Shown here piece by piece: positions 34,094 to 43,111 of a stretch of 64,000 nucleotides of DNA. Position numbers and translations under genes: made by a program. The stretch covers positions 1,538,006-1,602,005 of the forward strand of contig NC_012751.1 of assembly GCF_000021705.1 (NCBI RefSeq). The letters run 5' to 3'. The first letter of the stretch is position 1. Every line of letters begins with the position of its first letter. This DNA is from Candidatus Hamiltonella defensa 5AT (Acyrthosiphon pisum). GTDB lineage: Bacteria; Pseudomonadota; Gammaproteobacteria; Enterobacterales; Enterobacteriaceae. A model generated the notes under the pieces. It was given only the letters and a program-made list of their open reading frames with translations. It did no database searches and was not told the origin of the DNA.

Positions 34094-35539
34094 ATGCCTC
34101 TTAACTTTGTCAGTGAGCAGCTACTTGCTGCTAATAAATTAAATTATCAACATTTATATCAGGTATTAGGCCAGCTATCAGAACGGAAGCTGAGCTACGC
34201 GGATCTTTATTTTCAATCCAATTATCATGAAGCCTGGATTATTGAAGATAGTATTGTTAAAGAAGGTATTTATCATATAGATCAGGGGGTCGGAGTACGG
34301 GCTGTCAGTGGCGAAAAAACAGGTTTTGCTTATGCAGATCAAATTACATTGAACACACTACAGAAAAGTGCCTGCTCCGCCAGAAACATAGAAAATCAAC
34401 CTCATCAAGTGACATCTGTATCATTTAAAAAATACCCGCATCCTATCCTTTATCCTCCTTTAGATCCCTTACAAAGTCTCCCCCAAGAAGAAAAAATAGC
34501 GATCCTGCATCAGGTGGATAAAGTTGCTCGAGCGGCCTATAAAGGGGTTCAGCAAGTGACGGCCAGTTTAAGTGGCACTTATGAGCTCATTTTGGTGGCC
34601 GCAACAGATGAGACACTTGCGGCAGATATACGACCATTGGTGCGTTTATCGGTCAACGTGCTCGTTGAATCTGAAGGAAAACGTGAACAAGGGAACAGTG
34701 GAGGCGGCGCCCGTTTTGGATATGATTATTTTTTAGGGATAGAAAATGGAGAAATCAGAGCAGAGGCGTTCGCTAAAGAAGCGGTCAGAATAGCTTTAGT
34801 GAATCTTTCAGCGCTTCCTGCTCCCGCAGGTAGTATGCCAGTCGTATTGGGTCACGGGTGGCCAGGAGTTTTACTTCATGAAGCGGTGGGTCACGGGTTA
34901 GAAGCTGATTTTAATCGTAGGGGAACCTCTGCATTTAGCGGGAAAATAGGCCAAATGGTGGCATCTGAGCTCTGCACTGTGGTTGACGATGGCACATTAA
35001 ATGCGCGAAGGGGCTCACTTGCTATTGATGATGAAGGCGTCCCAGGGCAATACAATGTGTTGATTGAAAATGGGGTTTTAAAAAACTATATGCAAGATAA
35101 ATTAAATGCCCGTTTGATGGGAGTGGCCCCCACGGGTAATGGTCGTCGTCAATCTTATGCCCATTTGCCGATGCCCCGTATGACGAATACTTATATGTTA
35201 TCAGGGAAATCAACGCCAGAAGAGATCATTGGCAGCGTCGAATATGGTCTTTACGCGCCAAATTTTGGGGGTGGACAAGTCGATATTACTTCTGGTGATT
35301 TTGTATTTTCGACTTCAGAAGCTTATTTGATTGAAAACGGATCTATAACACATGCTGTCAAAGGAGCCACTTTGATTGGCTCGGGCATTGAAGCTATGCA
35401 ACAAATTTCTATGGTAGGGAATGATTTAACTTTAGACAAAGGCGTTGGTGTCTGTGGCAAAAATGGACAAAGTGTTGCTGTCGGAGTTGGGCAGCCAACA
35501 TTAAAATTAGAGGCGCTAACAGTCGGCGGAACAATCTAG
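34094..35539 (+). CDS. tldD: Metalloprotease subunit TldD
   Basis: TldD forms with TldE a zinc peptidase that degrades unfolded peptides and matures some microcins and the CcdA antitoxin. The HExxxH motif is intact (VLLHEAVGHGLEADFNRRG, H262). The C-terminal zinc region (GGGQVDITSGDFVFSTSEAY, ATLIGSGIEAMQQISMVGND) is also present. The start at 34094 gives MPLNFVSEQLLAANKLNYQH as in E. coli; the ATG at 34085 adds three residues. TldE is not in this window. Confidence 0.95.
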   Translation: MPLNFVSEQLLAANKLNYQHLYQVLGQLSERKLSYADLYFQSNYHEAWIIEDSIVKEGIYHIDQGVGVRAVSGEKTGFAYADQITLNTLQKSACSARNIENQPHQVTSVSFKKYPHPILYPPLDPLQSLPQEEKIAILHQVDKVARAAYKGVQQVTASLSGTYELILVAATDETLAADIRPLVRLSVNVLVESEGKREQGNSGGGARFGYDYFLGIENGEIRAEAFAKEAVRIALVNLSALPAPAGSMPVVLGHGWPGVLLHEAVGHGLEADFNRRGTSAFSGKIGQMVASELCTVVDDGTLNARRGSLAIDDEGVPGQYNVLIENGVLKNYMQDKLNARLMGVAPTGNGRRQSYAHLPMPRMTNTYMLSGKSTPEEIIGSVEYGLYAPNFGGGQVDITSGDFVFSTSEAYLIENGSITHAVKGATLIGSGIEAMQQISMVGNDLTLDKGVGVCGKNGQSVAVGVGQPTLKLEALTVGGTI

Positions 35540-35640
35540 GCTATAAAGGTCTATGTAAACGGATGGCATAGATTTGTAATGGCTTCACACTATTACCTCT
35601 TTACAGTTCAAGTTCAATGAGAATATAAAACCTAAATCGT

Positions 35641-36156
35641 ATGATAAAATTTATTACCGACTTTGTTTCTGATCATCAAATTTGGATGATCCCCATCATT
35701 TTTTTCCTCGCTTTTGGTGAATCACTCGCGTTTGTTTCCTTATTACTTCCGGCGACTGTTATTTTACTTGGTTTGGGTGCATTAATAGGTCAAAGTGCCA
35801 TTCCTTTTTTGCCAATATATATTGCAGCTGTGCTGGGCGCTTTTTTAGGGGACTGGCTTTCTTACTGGATTGGTGCTCGTTATAACGACAAAATAGCAAC
35901 AATTTGGCCTCTGTCTCGTTACCCTTATTTATTAAAACGTGGCCATGTATTTTTTGAGCGTTGGGGTATTTTTGGCGCTTTTCTTGGCCGTTTTTTTGGG
36001 CCTTTACGTGCTGTTATTCCATTGGTGGCCGGTATTTGTGGTATGTCTCAATACTACTTTCAGTTAGCTAATATAACCTCTGCACTCATTTGGGCCTTCG
36101 GTGTATTAGCCCCTGGCGCTTTCGGTATAAAATCGCTCTCTCATTGGATAGGTTAA
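35641..36156 (+). CDS. DedA-family membrane protein
   Basis: The 171-residue integral membrane protein belongs to the DedA family, lipid scramblase-like proteins that recycle undecaprenyl phosphate or support membrane homeostasis. Diagnostic pieces are FGESLAFVSLLLPATVILLG, LGDWLSYWIGARYN with the membrane-embedded Asp, and GRFFGPLRAVIPLVAGICGM with the conserved Arg-Pro helix. It is closest in shape to YabI, but the member cannot be fixed by eye. It is 15 bases upstream of ubiE, an unusual partner that may simply reflect rearrangement. Confidence 0.85.
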   Translation: MIKFITDFVSDHQIWMIPIIFFLAFGESLAFVSLLLPATVILLGLGALIGQSAIPFLPIYIAAVLGAFLGDWLSYWIGARYNDKIATIWPLSRYPYLLKRGHVFFERWGIFGAFLGRFFGPLRAVIPLVAGICGMSQYYFQLANITSALIWAFGVLAPGAFGIKSLSHWIG

Positions 36157-36171
36157 TCTAGAGTTTTAAAA

Positions 36172-36933
36172 ATGACTGATCAGCACAAAGAAAATAATAC
36201 GACTCATTTTGGATTTCGTACTGTAGATAAAAATAAAAAAGCCGATATGGTCGCAGATATATTTGATTCTGTCTCGGCTAAATATGATCTTATGAACGAT
36301 CTGATGTCATTTGGTATTCATCGTCTTTGGAAACGATTTACTATTGAATCCAGTGCGGTACGTCCTGGCCAAAAAATCCTGGATCTTGCGGGTGGCACCG
36401 GAGATTTTACAGCAAAATTTTCTAGAATGGCGGGTGAAAAAGGTGAAGTCATTTTGGCAGATATAAATTCCTCCATGTTAATGATAGGCCGTGAAAAAAT
36501 AAGAAATCAGGGCAGGATTAACAATATTCATTACGTTCAAGCGAATGCAGAATCATTACCCTTTTGTGATAATTACTTTGATTGTATTACGTTTGCTTTT
36601 GGTCTACGAAATGTGACTGAAAAAGAAAAAGCATTGTCTTCAATATTGAGGGTATTAAAACCAGGAGGGCGCCTTCTTGTGCTTGAATTTTCAGCGCCTG
36701 TATTTCCTTGGTTAAGAAAAATTTATGATGTTTATTCATTCCATGTCTTGCCTAAAATGGGAAAAATTGTTGCTCAAGATGAACAAAGTTATCGTTATCT
36801 CGCGGAATCTATCCGAATGCATCCTGATCAAGACACGCTCAAATTAATGATGATGAATGCAGGATTTGAGCAGGTAACTTATTCGAATTTAACGGGCGGT
36901 ATTGTCGCTTTACACCGCGGTTTTAAATTTTGA
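36172..36933 (+). CDS. ubiE: Ubiquinone/menaquinone C-methyltransferase UbiE
   Basis: UbiE performs the C-methylation step of ubiquinone and menaquinone synthesis. SAM motif I is ILDLAGGTGDFTAKF, and the family signatures YDLMNDLMSFGIHRLWKRF and RVLKPGGRLLVLEFS are present. The C-terminus ends NLTGGIVALHRGFKF as in E. coli. Length is 253 residues against 251. It is the first gene of ubiE-ubiJ-ubiB. Confidence 0.97.
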   Translation: MTDQHKENNTTHFGFRTVDKNKKADMVADIFDSVSAKYDLMNDLMSFGIHRLWKRFTIESSAVRPGQKILDLAGGTGDFTAKFSRMAGEKGEVILADINSSMLMIGREKIRNQGRINNIHYVQANAESLPFCDNYFDCITFAFGLRNVTEKEKALSSILRVLKPGGRLLVLEFSAPVFPWLRKIYDVYSFHVLPKMGKIVAQDEQSYRYLAESIRMHPDQDTLKLMMMNAGFEQVTYSNLTGGIVALHRGFKF

Positions 36934-36985
36934 GAGGGCTTATTTCGTGCTGTTATTAGAGAAAGAAAAAAAGACAGAACCAAAA

Positions 36986-37594
36986 ATGGTGGCAATATTT
37001 TTTTCTTCTGTTCTCGAGAGAGTTTTAAACAGCTCATCATTCCATGACAAATATATCAATGCAGTTCGTTCACGTCTCTCAGGGAAAGTATTAAGTCTGA
37101 AGTTAGGCGAATTAAGTTTCTCTTTATCATTTTTATTCACTGAACATCACATTGATGTTTTTACTGATTGGTCTGGTTCAGCCGGTTGTACGATTATCAC
37201 CCGCTTTGATACTCTGCTCAGACTGATGAAAAATCGCGAAACATTATCTTTATTGATACGTGAAGGGAAGATCATGGTAGAAGGCGATATTCAGATTATT
37301 CAACACTCGGTCACGTTACTCGATCTTGTGGAATGGGATATCGCGGAATGCTTATCTCCTTATTGCGGCGATTTAGTCGCAGAAACAGTGAAACAGTTTC
37401 TTTGTAAAGGCCATGATTTTGTGGTTTCTCATTTAAAGCGAAAAAAACGTCATTTATCAGAGGCCATCACAGAAGAATGGAGACTCATCCCTCCTTCTCT
37501 TGCTGTTGAATCTTTTAAAAAAGAGGTCTGTGCCATTAGACTCAATGTCGAGGCCCTAAACGCCAGGATATCTCGCATGGAAAAAAATCAATGA
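36986..37594 (+). CDS. ubiJ: Ubiquinone biosynthesis accessory factor UbiJ
   Basis: UbiJ is an SCP2-domain lipid-binding protein of the soluble ubiquinone synthesis complex. The SCP2 fold (LGELSFSLSFLFTEHHIDVF, GCTIITRFDTLLRLMKNRET) is followed by the conserved IREGKIMVEGDIQIIQHSVT, AITEEWRLIPPSL and a C-terminal coiled coil. The frame is open from 36902, overlapping ubiE, but the start at 36986 gives 202 residues, matching E. coli (201). No strong ribosome site precedes it, so 36947 (GTG) is possible. Its end overlaps ubiB by ATGA. Confidence 0.9.
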   Translation: MVAIFFSSVLERVLNSSSFHDKYINAVRSRLSGKVLSLKLGELSFSLSFLFTEHHIDVFTDWSGSAGCTIITRFDTLLRLMKNRETLSLLIREGKIMVEGDIQIIQHSVTLLDLVEWDIAECLSPYCGDLVAETVKQFLCKGHDFVVSHLKRKKRHLSEAITEEWRLIPPSLAVESFKKEVCAIRLNVEALNARISRMEKNQ

Positions 37595-39222
37595 CGCTAA
37601 AAGATATTGGGCGTTTATATTTCATTATTAAAGTATTTCTTGATTATGGATTAAATGAACTCATTCCACGGACGCGTTTTACCCTTCCAATACGAGGGGG
37701 TTGTAAATTATTTTTTTGGATCCTTCCCCTTGCTAAAGATAAGCCACTCGGTGAACGTTTGCGTTTGGCTCTCCAAAGATTAGGGCCTGTCTGGATTAAA
37801 TTTGGGCAAATGATATCCACTCGTCGGGACCTTTTTCCTGCTGATATTATTGACGAGCTCGCCCTGTTGCAAGATCAGGTTGAGCCGTTTGATGGTTTGA
37901 TTGCTCGCCAACAAATAGAATCTGCTTTAGGTGGCACATTAGAAACCTGGTTTGAACATTTTGATCTTAATCCCTTGGCTTCGGCTTCTATTGCTCAAGT
38001 ACACACTGCCCGTCTAAAGAAAAATGGAAAAGAAGTGGTGCTTAAAGTGATTCGGCCCGATATTCACGCCGTGATCGTAGCCGACATCAGTTTAATGTAT
38101 TGTTTAGCCGGATGGTTGCCTAAATTACTTTCTTTTGGGTATCAATTACGCCCTAAAGAGCTCGTCAAAGAATATGAAAAAACGTTATTAAATGAATTGA
38201 ATCTCTTGCGCGAAGCGGCGAATGCCATGCAATTTCGCCGTCATTTTGAAAATAATGAGATGCTTTATATTCCTGAAATTTATTTCGATTATTGTCGTGA
38301 AAATCTGCTGGTCATGGAGCGTATTTATGGCATCCCTGTTTCAGATATTGCAACTCTACAAAATCAGGGCACCCACATGGCGCGGCTCGCTGAACGAGGA
38401 GTTCAAGTCTTTTTCACTCAAGTCTTTCGAGACAGTTTTTTTCATGCAGATATGCATCCCGGTAATATTTTTGTTAATGCTGAAAATCCAGAAAACCCAC
38501 AATATATTGCTGTTGATTTTGGTATTGTGGGATCTTTAAATAAACAAGATAAACATTACCTTGCCGAAAACTTTTTGGCTTTTTTTAATCGTGATTATCG
38601 TCGTGTGGCGCAATTATATATTGATTCAGGGTGGATCCCTATTGACACAGATGTTGAGGATTTTGAATTCGCTATTCGTACAGTTTGCGAACCTATTTTT
38701 AAAAAGCCTTTGGCTGAAATTTCTTTTGGTCATTTTTTAGTGAATCTTTTTAATACCGCCAGGCGTTTTAATATGAAGATACAGCCTCAATTGGTTTTAT
38801 TGCAAAAAACTCTGTTATATGTCGAAGGACTCGGTCGTCAACTTTATCCTGAGCTTAATTTATGGACAACGGCAAAACCTTTTTTAGAGGATTGGTTAAA
38901 AAGTCAAGTAGGAATGAGGTCTGTATTATCGCAATTCAAAGAAAAGATCCCATCATGGACAAAAAAATTTCCTGAGCTGCCTGATTTGTTGTATGACAGT
39001 TTGCAGCAGCATAAAAGATGGCAATACAATGTCGAGCAATTTATGTCTCAGTTTCAAAAAGAAAAAAAGCGGTCTCGCAAATCCCGTTATTTGTTTTACA
39101 TTGGGTCAATATCAGTCACTGCGGGCGTATTCTTACAATGGATGGATTCTGGGCTTCTTTTCTTGATGTTTTATATTTCAGGTGTGATTGTGTGGTTAAA
39201 AGGCTGGAAATATTTGAATTGA
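37591..39222 (+). CDS. ubiB: Ubiquinone biosynthesis ATPase-like kinase UbiB
   Basis: UbiB belongs to the atypical kinase family (ADCK/COQ8) and supports ubiquinone synthesis at the membrane. Seen are the KxGQ motif (WIKFGQMISTRRDLFPADII), an Ala-rich nucleotide loop (PLASASIAQVHTARL), the catalytic core FHADMHPGNIFV and metal-binding AVDFGIVG. Two membrane helices close the protein (about 497-540). The 543 residues match E. coli (546). It is coupled to ubiJ by an ATGA overlap and is followed by tatA. Confidence 0.96.
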   Translation: MTLKDIGRLYFIIKVFLDYGLNELIPRTRFTLPIRGGCKLFFWILPLAKDKPLGERLRLALQRLGPVWIKFGQMISTRRDLFPADIIDELALLQDQVEPFDGLIARQQIESALGGTLETWFEHFDLNPLASASIAQVHTARLKKNGKEVVLKVIRPDIHAVIVADISLMYCLAGWLPKLLSFGYQLRPKELVKEYEKTLLNELNLLREAANAMQFRRHFENNEMLYIPEIYFDYCRENLLVMERIYGIPVSDIATLQNQGTHMARLAERGVQVFFTQVFRDSFFHADMHPGNIFVNAENPENPQYIAVDFGIVGSLNKQDKHYLAENFLAFFNRDYRRVAQLYIDSGWIPIDTDVEDFEFAIRTVCEPIFKKPLAEISFGHFLVNLFNTARRFNMKIQPQLVLLQKTLLYVEGLGRQLYPELNLWTTAKPFLEDWLKSQVGMRSVLSQFKEKIPSWTKKFPELPDLLYDSLQQHKRWQYNVEQFMSQFQKEKKRSRKSRYLFYIGSISVTAGVFLQWMDSGLLFLMFYISGVIVWLKGWKYLN

Positions 39223-39245
39223 TTTTACAAGCGGAGGAATAGAAT

Positions 39246-39500
39246 ATGGGAGGAATCAGCATCTGGCAATTACTTATTATTGCTCTTATTGTACTTTTAT
39301 TATTTGGCACTAATAAACTGAGAACCTTGGGTTCAGATCTCGGATCGGCAATGAGAGGCTTTAGAAAAGCAATGAAAGAGGATCATGCTAATGATGCTGT
39401 TTTTTCAGAAAAGATGATAAGAGAAAAACCTCTTAAAAAAGAGGTTCGAACATCTGAAAAAAAAAATCACAATACCAATCATCAAAGAAAAAAGGTCTAG
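39246..39500 (+). CDS. tatA: Sec-independent translocase subunit TatA
   Basis: TatA oligomers form the transport pathway for folded twin-arginine substrates. The membrane helix MGGISIWQLLIIALIVLLLF is followed by the amphipathic helix (GTNKLRTLGSDLGSAMRGFR) and a basic tail. The 84 residues match E. coli (89). A strong site (AGCGGAGGAA) stands before the ATG. It is the first of tatABC, directly after ubiB as in E. coli. Confidence 0.97.
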   Translation: MGGISIWQLLIIALIVLLLFGTNKLRTLGSDLGSAMRGFRKAMKEDHANDAVFSEKMIREKPLKKEVRTSEKKNHNTNHQRKKV

Positions 39501-39503
39501 GTC

Positions 39504-39725
39504 ATGTTTGATATTGGCTTTAGTGAGTTACTACTGGTGATTGTATTAACTTTGTTGGTTTTAGGTCCTAAAAAATTACCTATAGTAGTCAAAACAGTCA
39601 CGCGTTGGATTCGGATATTACGTTCTTTTTCTGAGACAATACAAAATGATTTATCCAAAGAATTTCGCCTTGAAGAACTTGAAGAACTTGAACCTAAGCA
39701 TTTAAAAAAATCCAGGAGATCATGA
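39504..39725 (+). CDS. tatB: Sec-independent translocase subunit TatB (short)
   Basis: TatB works with TatC as the receptor for twin-arginine signal peptides. MFDIGFSELLLVIVLTLLVL and GPKKLPIVVKTVTRWIRILR are the conserved membrane and amphipathic helices. The protein is only 73 residues, against 171 in E. coli. It ends after EELEPKHLKKSRRS, so the long variable C-terminal tail is gone while the functional core is kept. Only 3 bases separate it from tatA. Confidence 0.93.
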   Translation: MFDIGFSELLLVIVLTLLVLGPKKLPIVVKTVTRWIRILRSFSETIQNDLSKEFRLEELEELEPKHLKKSRRS

Positions 39726-39757
39726 ATGCTGAGCAACTCTACGAATCTAAAAAATAA

Positions 39758-40477
39758 ATGAAGGATAATACATCTCTTATCAGTCATTTGATTGAATTAC
39801 GCAAAAGGTTATTACATTGTATTATCACTGTATTCGTCGTTTTTTTATCGTTGGTTTATTTTTCTAATGATATCTATCAGTGGATATCGGCCCCTTTGAT
39901 AAAGCAGTTTCCAGTGGGCGCAACCATGATTGCAACTGGTGTAGCCTCTCCTTTTATGACGCCTCTTAAACTGACTCTAACTCTGTCAATATTTATTTCA
40001 GTGCCATTCATTCTTTATGAAGTCTGGGGTTTTGTAGCCCCGGCATTGTATCAAAATGAACGCCGCCTTATGCTGCCATTACTGATTTCAAGCACCTGTC
40101 TTTTTTATGTGGGTATGGCATTTGCTTACTTTATTGTATTCCCACTCGCCTTTGATTTTTTTGCAAAATCAGCCCCTAAAGGGGTCTTAATCGCTACAGA
40201 TATCAATCACTATCTAGATTTTGTCATGACGTTATTTATGGCGTTTGGTGTTTCTTTTGAAGTGCCGGTTGCCATTATTTTATTCTGTTGGATTGGCGTG
40301 ACAACTCCAGATCAATTGAAAAAAAAACGCCCTTATGTGTTCGTAGGCGCATTTATCATTGGTATGCTTCTAACCCCTCCGGATGTATTTTCACAAACTT
40401 TGCTTGCCATTCCGATCTATTTATTATTTGAAATCGGGGTCTTGAGTGCGAAATTCTATTTGCCTAAGCGGTCGTAA
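39758..40477 (+). CDS. tatC: Sec-independent translocase subunit TatC
   Basis: TatC is the six-helix core of the Tat receptor. The N-terminal SLISHLIELRKRLLHCIITV, the first periplasmic loop ATGVASPFMTPLKLT and GFVAPALYQNERR are characteristic; six hydrophobic helices are visible and LLTPPDVFSQTLLAIPIYLL closes the core. Length is 239 residues, slightly shorter than E. coli (258). tatD, usually next, is absent: coaA on the opposite strand follows after 7 bases. Confidence 0.96.
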   Translation: MKDNTSLISHLIELRKRLLHCIITVFVVFLSLVYFSNDIYQWISAPLIKQFPVGATMIATGVASPFMTPLKLTLTLSIFISVPFILYEVWGFVAPALYQNERRLMLPLLISSTCLFYVGMAFAYFIVFPLAFDFFAKSAPKGVLIATDINHYLDFVMTLFMAFGVSFEVPVAIILFCWIGVTTPDQLKKKRPYVFVGAFIIGMLLTPPDVFSQTLLAIPIYLLFEIGVLSAKFYLPKRS

Positions 40478-40511
40478 AAAGCGTTTATTTTTTAAGCCAC
40501 ACGCTTTTTAC
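40474..40511. terminator. Bidirectional terminator between tatC and coaA
   Basis: GTAAAAAGCGT (40474-40484) and ACGCTTTTTAC (40501-40511) form a perfect 11-bp stem with a 16-base loop. The arms cover the tatC stop and the end of coaA, so it can stop transcription from both sides although the genes are 7 bases apart. Confidence 0.7.
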
Positions 40512-41438
40512 CTCATGATTATCGCCCTTAGTCATAATCAAACTGGCTCGTTCACGTGTCGGTAAAATATTTTCATTTAAATTTAATCCATTAATTTCTG
40601 TCCATAAGCGACGAGCGACAGTCATCGCTTCTTTTTCACAAATTTGAGCATAATGATGAAAGTAAGAATTGGGATCGGAGAAAGCCCCCCGACGAAATTG
40701 AAGAAATCGGTTGATATACCAATGCGCTAATAAATCATAAGAAGCATCGACATAAATAGAAAAGTCTACAAAATCAGACACAAAAACATGATGAGGATCA
40801 TGTGGATAATCCATCCCACTTTGTAATACATTCAACCCTTCCAGGATCAAAATATCCGGCTGTTGAACTATTTTTTTTTGATTAGGAATAATGTCGTATC
40901 TCAGATGAGAATAAACAGGGGCCTCTACTTTAGGGGCGCCCGATTTGATCCTGGAAATAAACTTGACCAGATTTTTCATATCGTACGACTCGGGGAATCC
41001 TTTTTTTTTCATTAACCCCCGTTCGGTCAGAACTTTATTTGAATGCAAAAAACCATCGGTTGTCACCAACTCAACACGTCGATGTTCTGGCCAACGACTG
41101 AGTAAAGCCTGTAATAAACGTGCTGTTGTACTTTTACCGACAGCAACACTGCCGGCAATGCCAATAACGTAGGGCACGTTTTGCTTGTGAGTCCCTAAAA
41201 ATTCTTCTAGAATCGCCCTCTGCCGTAAATTTGAACTAATATAAAAATTCAGTAATCTGGACAGAGGCAAATAAATGGCAGCCACTTCTTCTAACGAAAG
41301 GTTTTCATTAATCCCCCTTAACCTGATTATTTCTTCTTCTGTCAATATTAATGGAACAGAATCACGCAATGAAGCCCATTGAGCGCGATCAAACTGTAAG
41401 TAATGCGTTGCCAAATGGGCATTTTTTGGATTCATCAA
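40485..41438 (-). CDS. coaA: Pantothenate kinase
   Basis: CoaA phosphorylates pantothenate, the first and regulated step of coenzyme A synthesis. The Walker A motif is IGIAGSVAVGKSTTARLLQA. The typical VELVTTDGFLHSNKVLTERG, KKGFPESYDMKNLVKF and ILILEGLNVLQ are present. The 317 residues match E. coli (316). It is convergent with tatC and divergent from dnaA. Keeping CoaA implies that CoA is made from imported or host pantothenate. Confidence 0.97.
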   Translation of the reverse strand: MMNPKNAHLATHYLQFDRAQWASLRDSVPLILTEEEIIRLRGINENLSLEEVAAIYLPLSRLLNFYISSNLRQRAILEEFLGTHKQNVPYVIGIAGSVAVGKSTTARLLQALLSRWPEHRRVELVTTDGFLHSNKVLTERGLMKKKGFPESYDMKNLVKFISRIKSGAPKVEAPVYSHLRYDIIPNQKKIVQQPDILILEGLNVLQSGMDYPHDPHHVFVSDFVDFSIYVDASYDLLAHWYINRFLQFRRGAFSDPNSYFHHYAQICEKEAMTVARRLWTEINGLNLNENILPTRERASLIMTKGDNHEVKSVWLKK

Positions 41439-41742
41439 TTGATTTTACTCATTGTCAGGATTTCTAAATGACATCTATAGTACATCTCACCAATCCTGTT
41501 ACGAAGAAATCTATATCTTAATAAAAAATTTTAGCCATCTGTTTCATATTCAGGGAAGAAGATCTATGTTTGAGTTTCAGGTATGATCCTGTCTTGTGTA
41601 AAGCGCTGTATTCTATCTCCCCGGCATGAAGCTCAAAGTGTTTGTCGCACTTTAGCAGCAGAGCATCGTCAGGGGGGCCTGTGATCAATGTGGTACAATG
41701 ACAGAAAATCTTTTAATGAGTTTTGTTTGAATGGAGTTTGCC
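41439..41742. other. Intergenic region between coaA and dnaA
   Basis: No gene is recognised. A TACAAT box at about 41694 could be the -10 of a dnaA promoter, but no good -35 is seen. No DnaA box and no GATC cluster is visible, so the chromosomal origin is not here; in enterobacteria it is usually elsewhere. rpmH, the normal divergent neighbour of dnaA, is absent. Confidence 0.5.
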
Positions 41743-43095
41743 GTGTCACTTTCGCTTTGGCAGCAATGTCTTGCCCGATTGCAAGACGAATTACCTGCCA
41801 CAGAATTTAGTATGTGGATACGCCCTATACAGGTGGAATTGATCGACAATACTTTAACGTTTTATGCCCCTAATCGTTTTGTTTTGGATTGGGTTCGTGA
41901 CAAATATATTGATCATATTTGTCATTTATTAAATGATTTTTCTCCTCAGGAAGTGCCGTCTCTTCGCTTTGAAGTAGGGAACAAATCATCCCCACAAATC
42001 GACTCTGAAACGAACCGACCAGCTTCTTTAAAACCAAGTTGGGCGCCTTCCCCTATTAAATCTGGGTATGTTTATCGATCTAATGTCAATCTTAAAAACA
42101 CCTTTGATACTTTCGTAGAGGGTAAATCCAATCAGTTGGCTCGGGCTGCCGCAATACAGGTCTCTGGTAACCCGGGAGCTGCTTATAATCCTCTTTTTTT
42201 ATATGGTGACACAGGTCTTGGAAAAACACATTTATTGCACGCTGTAGGCAATGGCATTATTGCGCATAAAACCAAAGCAAAGGTGGTGTATATGCACTCT
42301 GAACGCTTTGTGCAAGACATGGTTAAAGCGTTACAAAATAACGCAATCGAAGAATTTAAACGCTATTATCGTTCGGTCGATGCATTGTTAATAGATGACA
42401 TTCAATTTTTTGCCAATAAAGAACGTTCTCAAGAAGAGTTTTTTCACACGTTTAATGCCTTATTAGAAGGCAATCAGCAAATTATTTTGACGTCGGATCG
42501 TTATCCTAAAGAGATTAATGGAGTGGAAGATCGCCTCAAATCTCGTTTTGGTTGGGGATTAACCGTGGCGATTGCCCCACCAGAACTTGAAACGCGCGTA
42601 GCGATTTTGATGAAAAAGGCGGATGAAAATAATATTCGGTTGCCAGGAGAAGTGGCGTTTTTCATCGCCAAACGTTTGCGATCTAATGTCCGTGAGCTTG
42701 AAGGTGCTTTGAACAGGGTGATGGCGAACGCAAACTTCACAGGCAAGGCGATTACCATCGATTTTGTACGAGACGCTTTACGTGATTTATTGGCCCTGCA
42801 GGAAAAGTTGGTCACGATTGATAATATTCAAAGAACAGTTGCCGCGTATTATAAAATTAAGGTCGCGGATTTACTTTCCAAAAGGCGATCACGTGTCGTC
42901 GCCCGCCCACGTCAAATGGCGATGGCTTTAGCTAAAGAGCTCACCAATCATAGTCTTCCTGAAATTGGCGCCGCGTTCGGGGGACGCGATCACACCACTG
43001 TGCTGCACGCTTGCCGAAAGATCGAACAATTGTGTGAAGAAAGTCATAATATGAAGGAAGATTTTTCTAATCTCATTCGAACATTATCCTCCTAG
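41743..43095 (+). CDS. dnaA: Chromosomal replication initiator DnaA
   Basis: DnaA binds DnaA boxes and opens oriC. The start is GTG at 41743, seven bases after GGAG, giving SLSLWQQCLARLQDELPATE as in E. coli; the ATG at 41731 lies before the ribosome site. Domain I is conserved, linker domain II is short (450 residues in total against 467), and the AAA+ part contains Walker B ALLIDDIQFF. The DNA-binding signature is GGRDHTTVLHACRKIEQL. The P-loop reads GDTGLGKT instead of GGTGLGKT (Asp156), at a position that is normally Gly. It heads dnaA-dnaN-recF-gyrB. Confidence 0.97.
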   Translation: MSLSLWQQCLARLQDELPATEFSMWIRPIQVELIDNTLTFYAPNRFVLDWVRDKYIDHICHLLNDFSPQEVPSLRFEVGNKSSPQIDSETNRPASLKPSWAPSPIKSGYVYRSNVNLKNTFDTFVEGKSNQLARAAAIQVSGNPGAAYNPLFLYGDTGLGKTHLLHAVGNGIIAHKTKAKVVYMHSERFVQDMVKALQNNAIEEFKRYYRSVDALLIDDIQFFANKERSQEEFFHTFNALLEGNQQIILTSDRYPKEINGVEDRLKSRFGWGLTVAIAPPELETRVAILMKKADENNIRLPGEVAFFIAKRLRSNVRELEGALNRVMANANFTGKAITIDFVRDALRDLLALQEKLVTIDNIQRTVAAYYKIKVADLLSKRRSRVVARPRQMAMALAKELTNHSLPEIGAAFGGRDHTTVLHACRKIEQLCEESHNMKEDFSNLIRTLSS

Positions 43096-43111
43096 TATAT
43101 AAAACGATGAC

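Noticed and set aside
41439..41742. Chromosomal origin next to dnaA
   Set aside because: No DnaA boxes or GATC cluster were found; a single candidate -10 box is not an origin.
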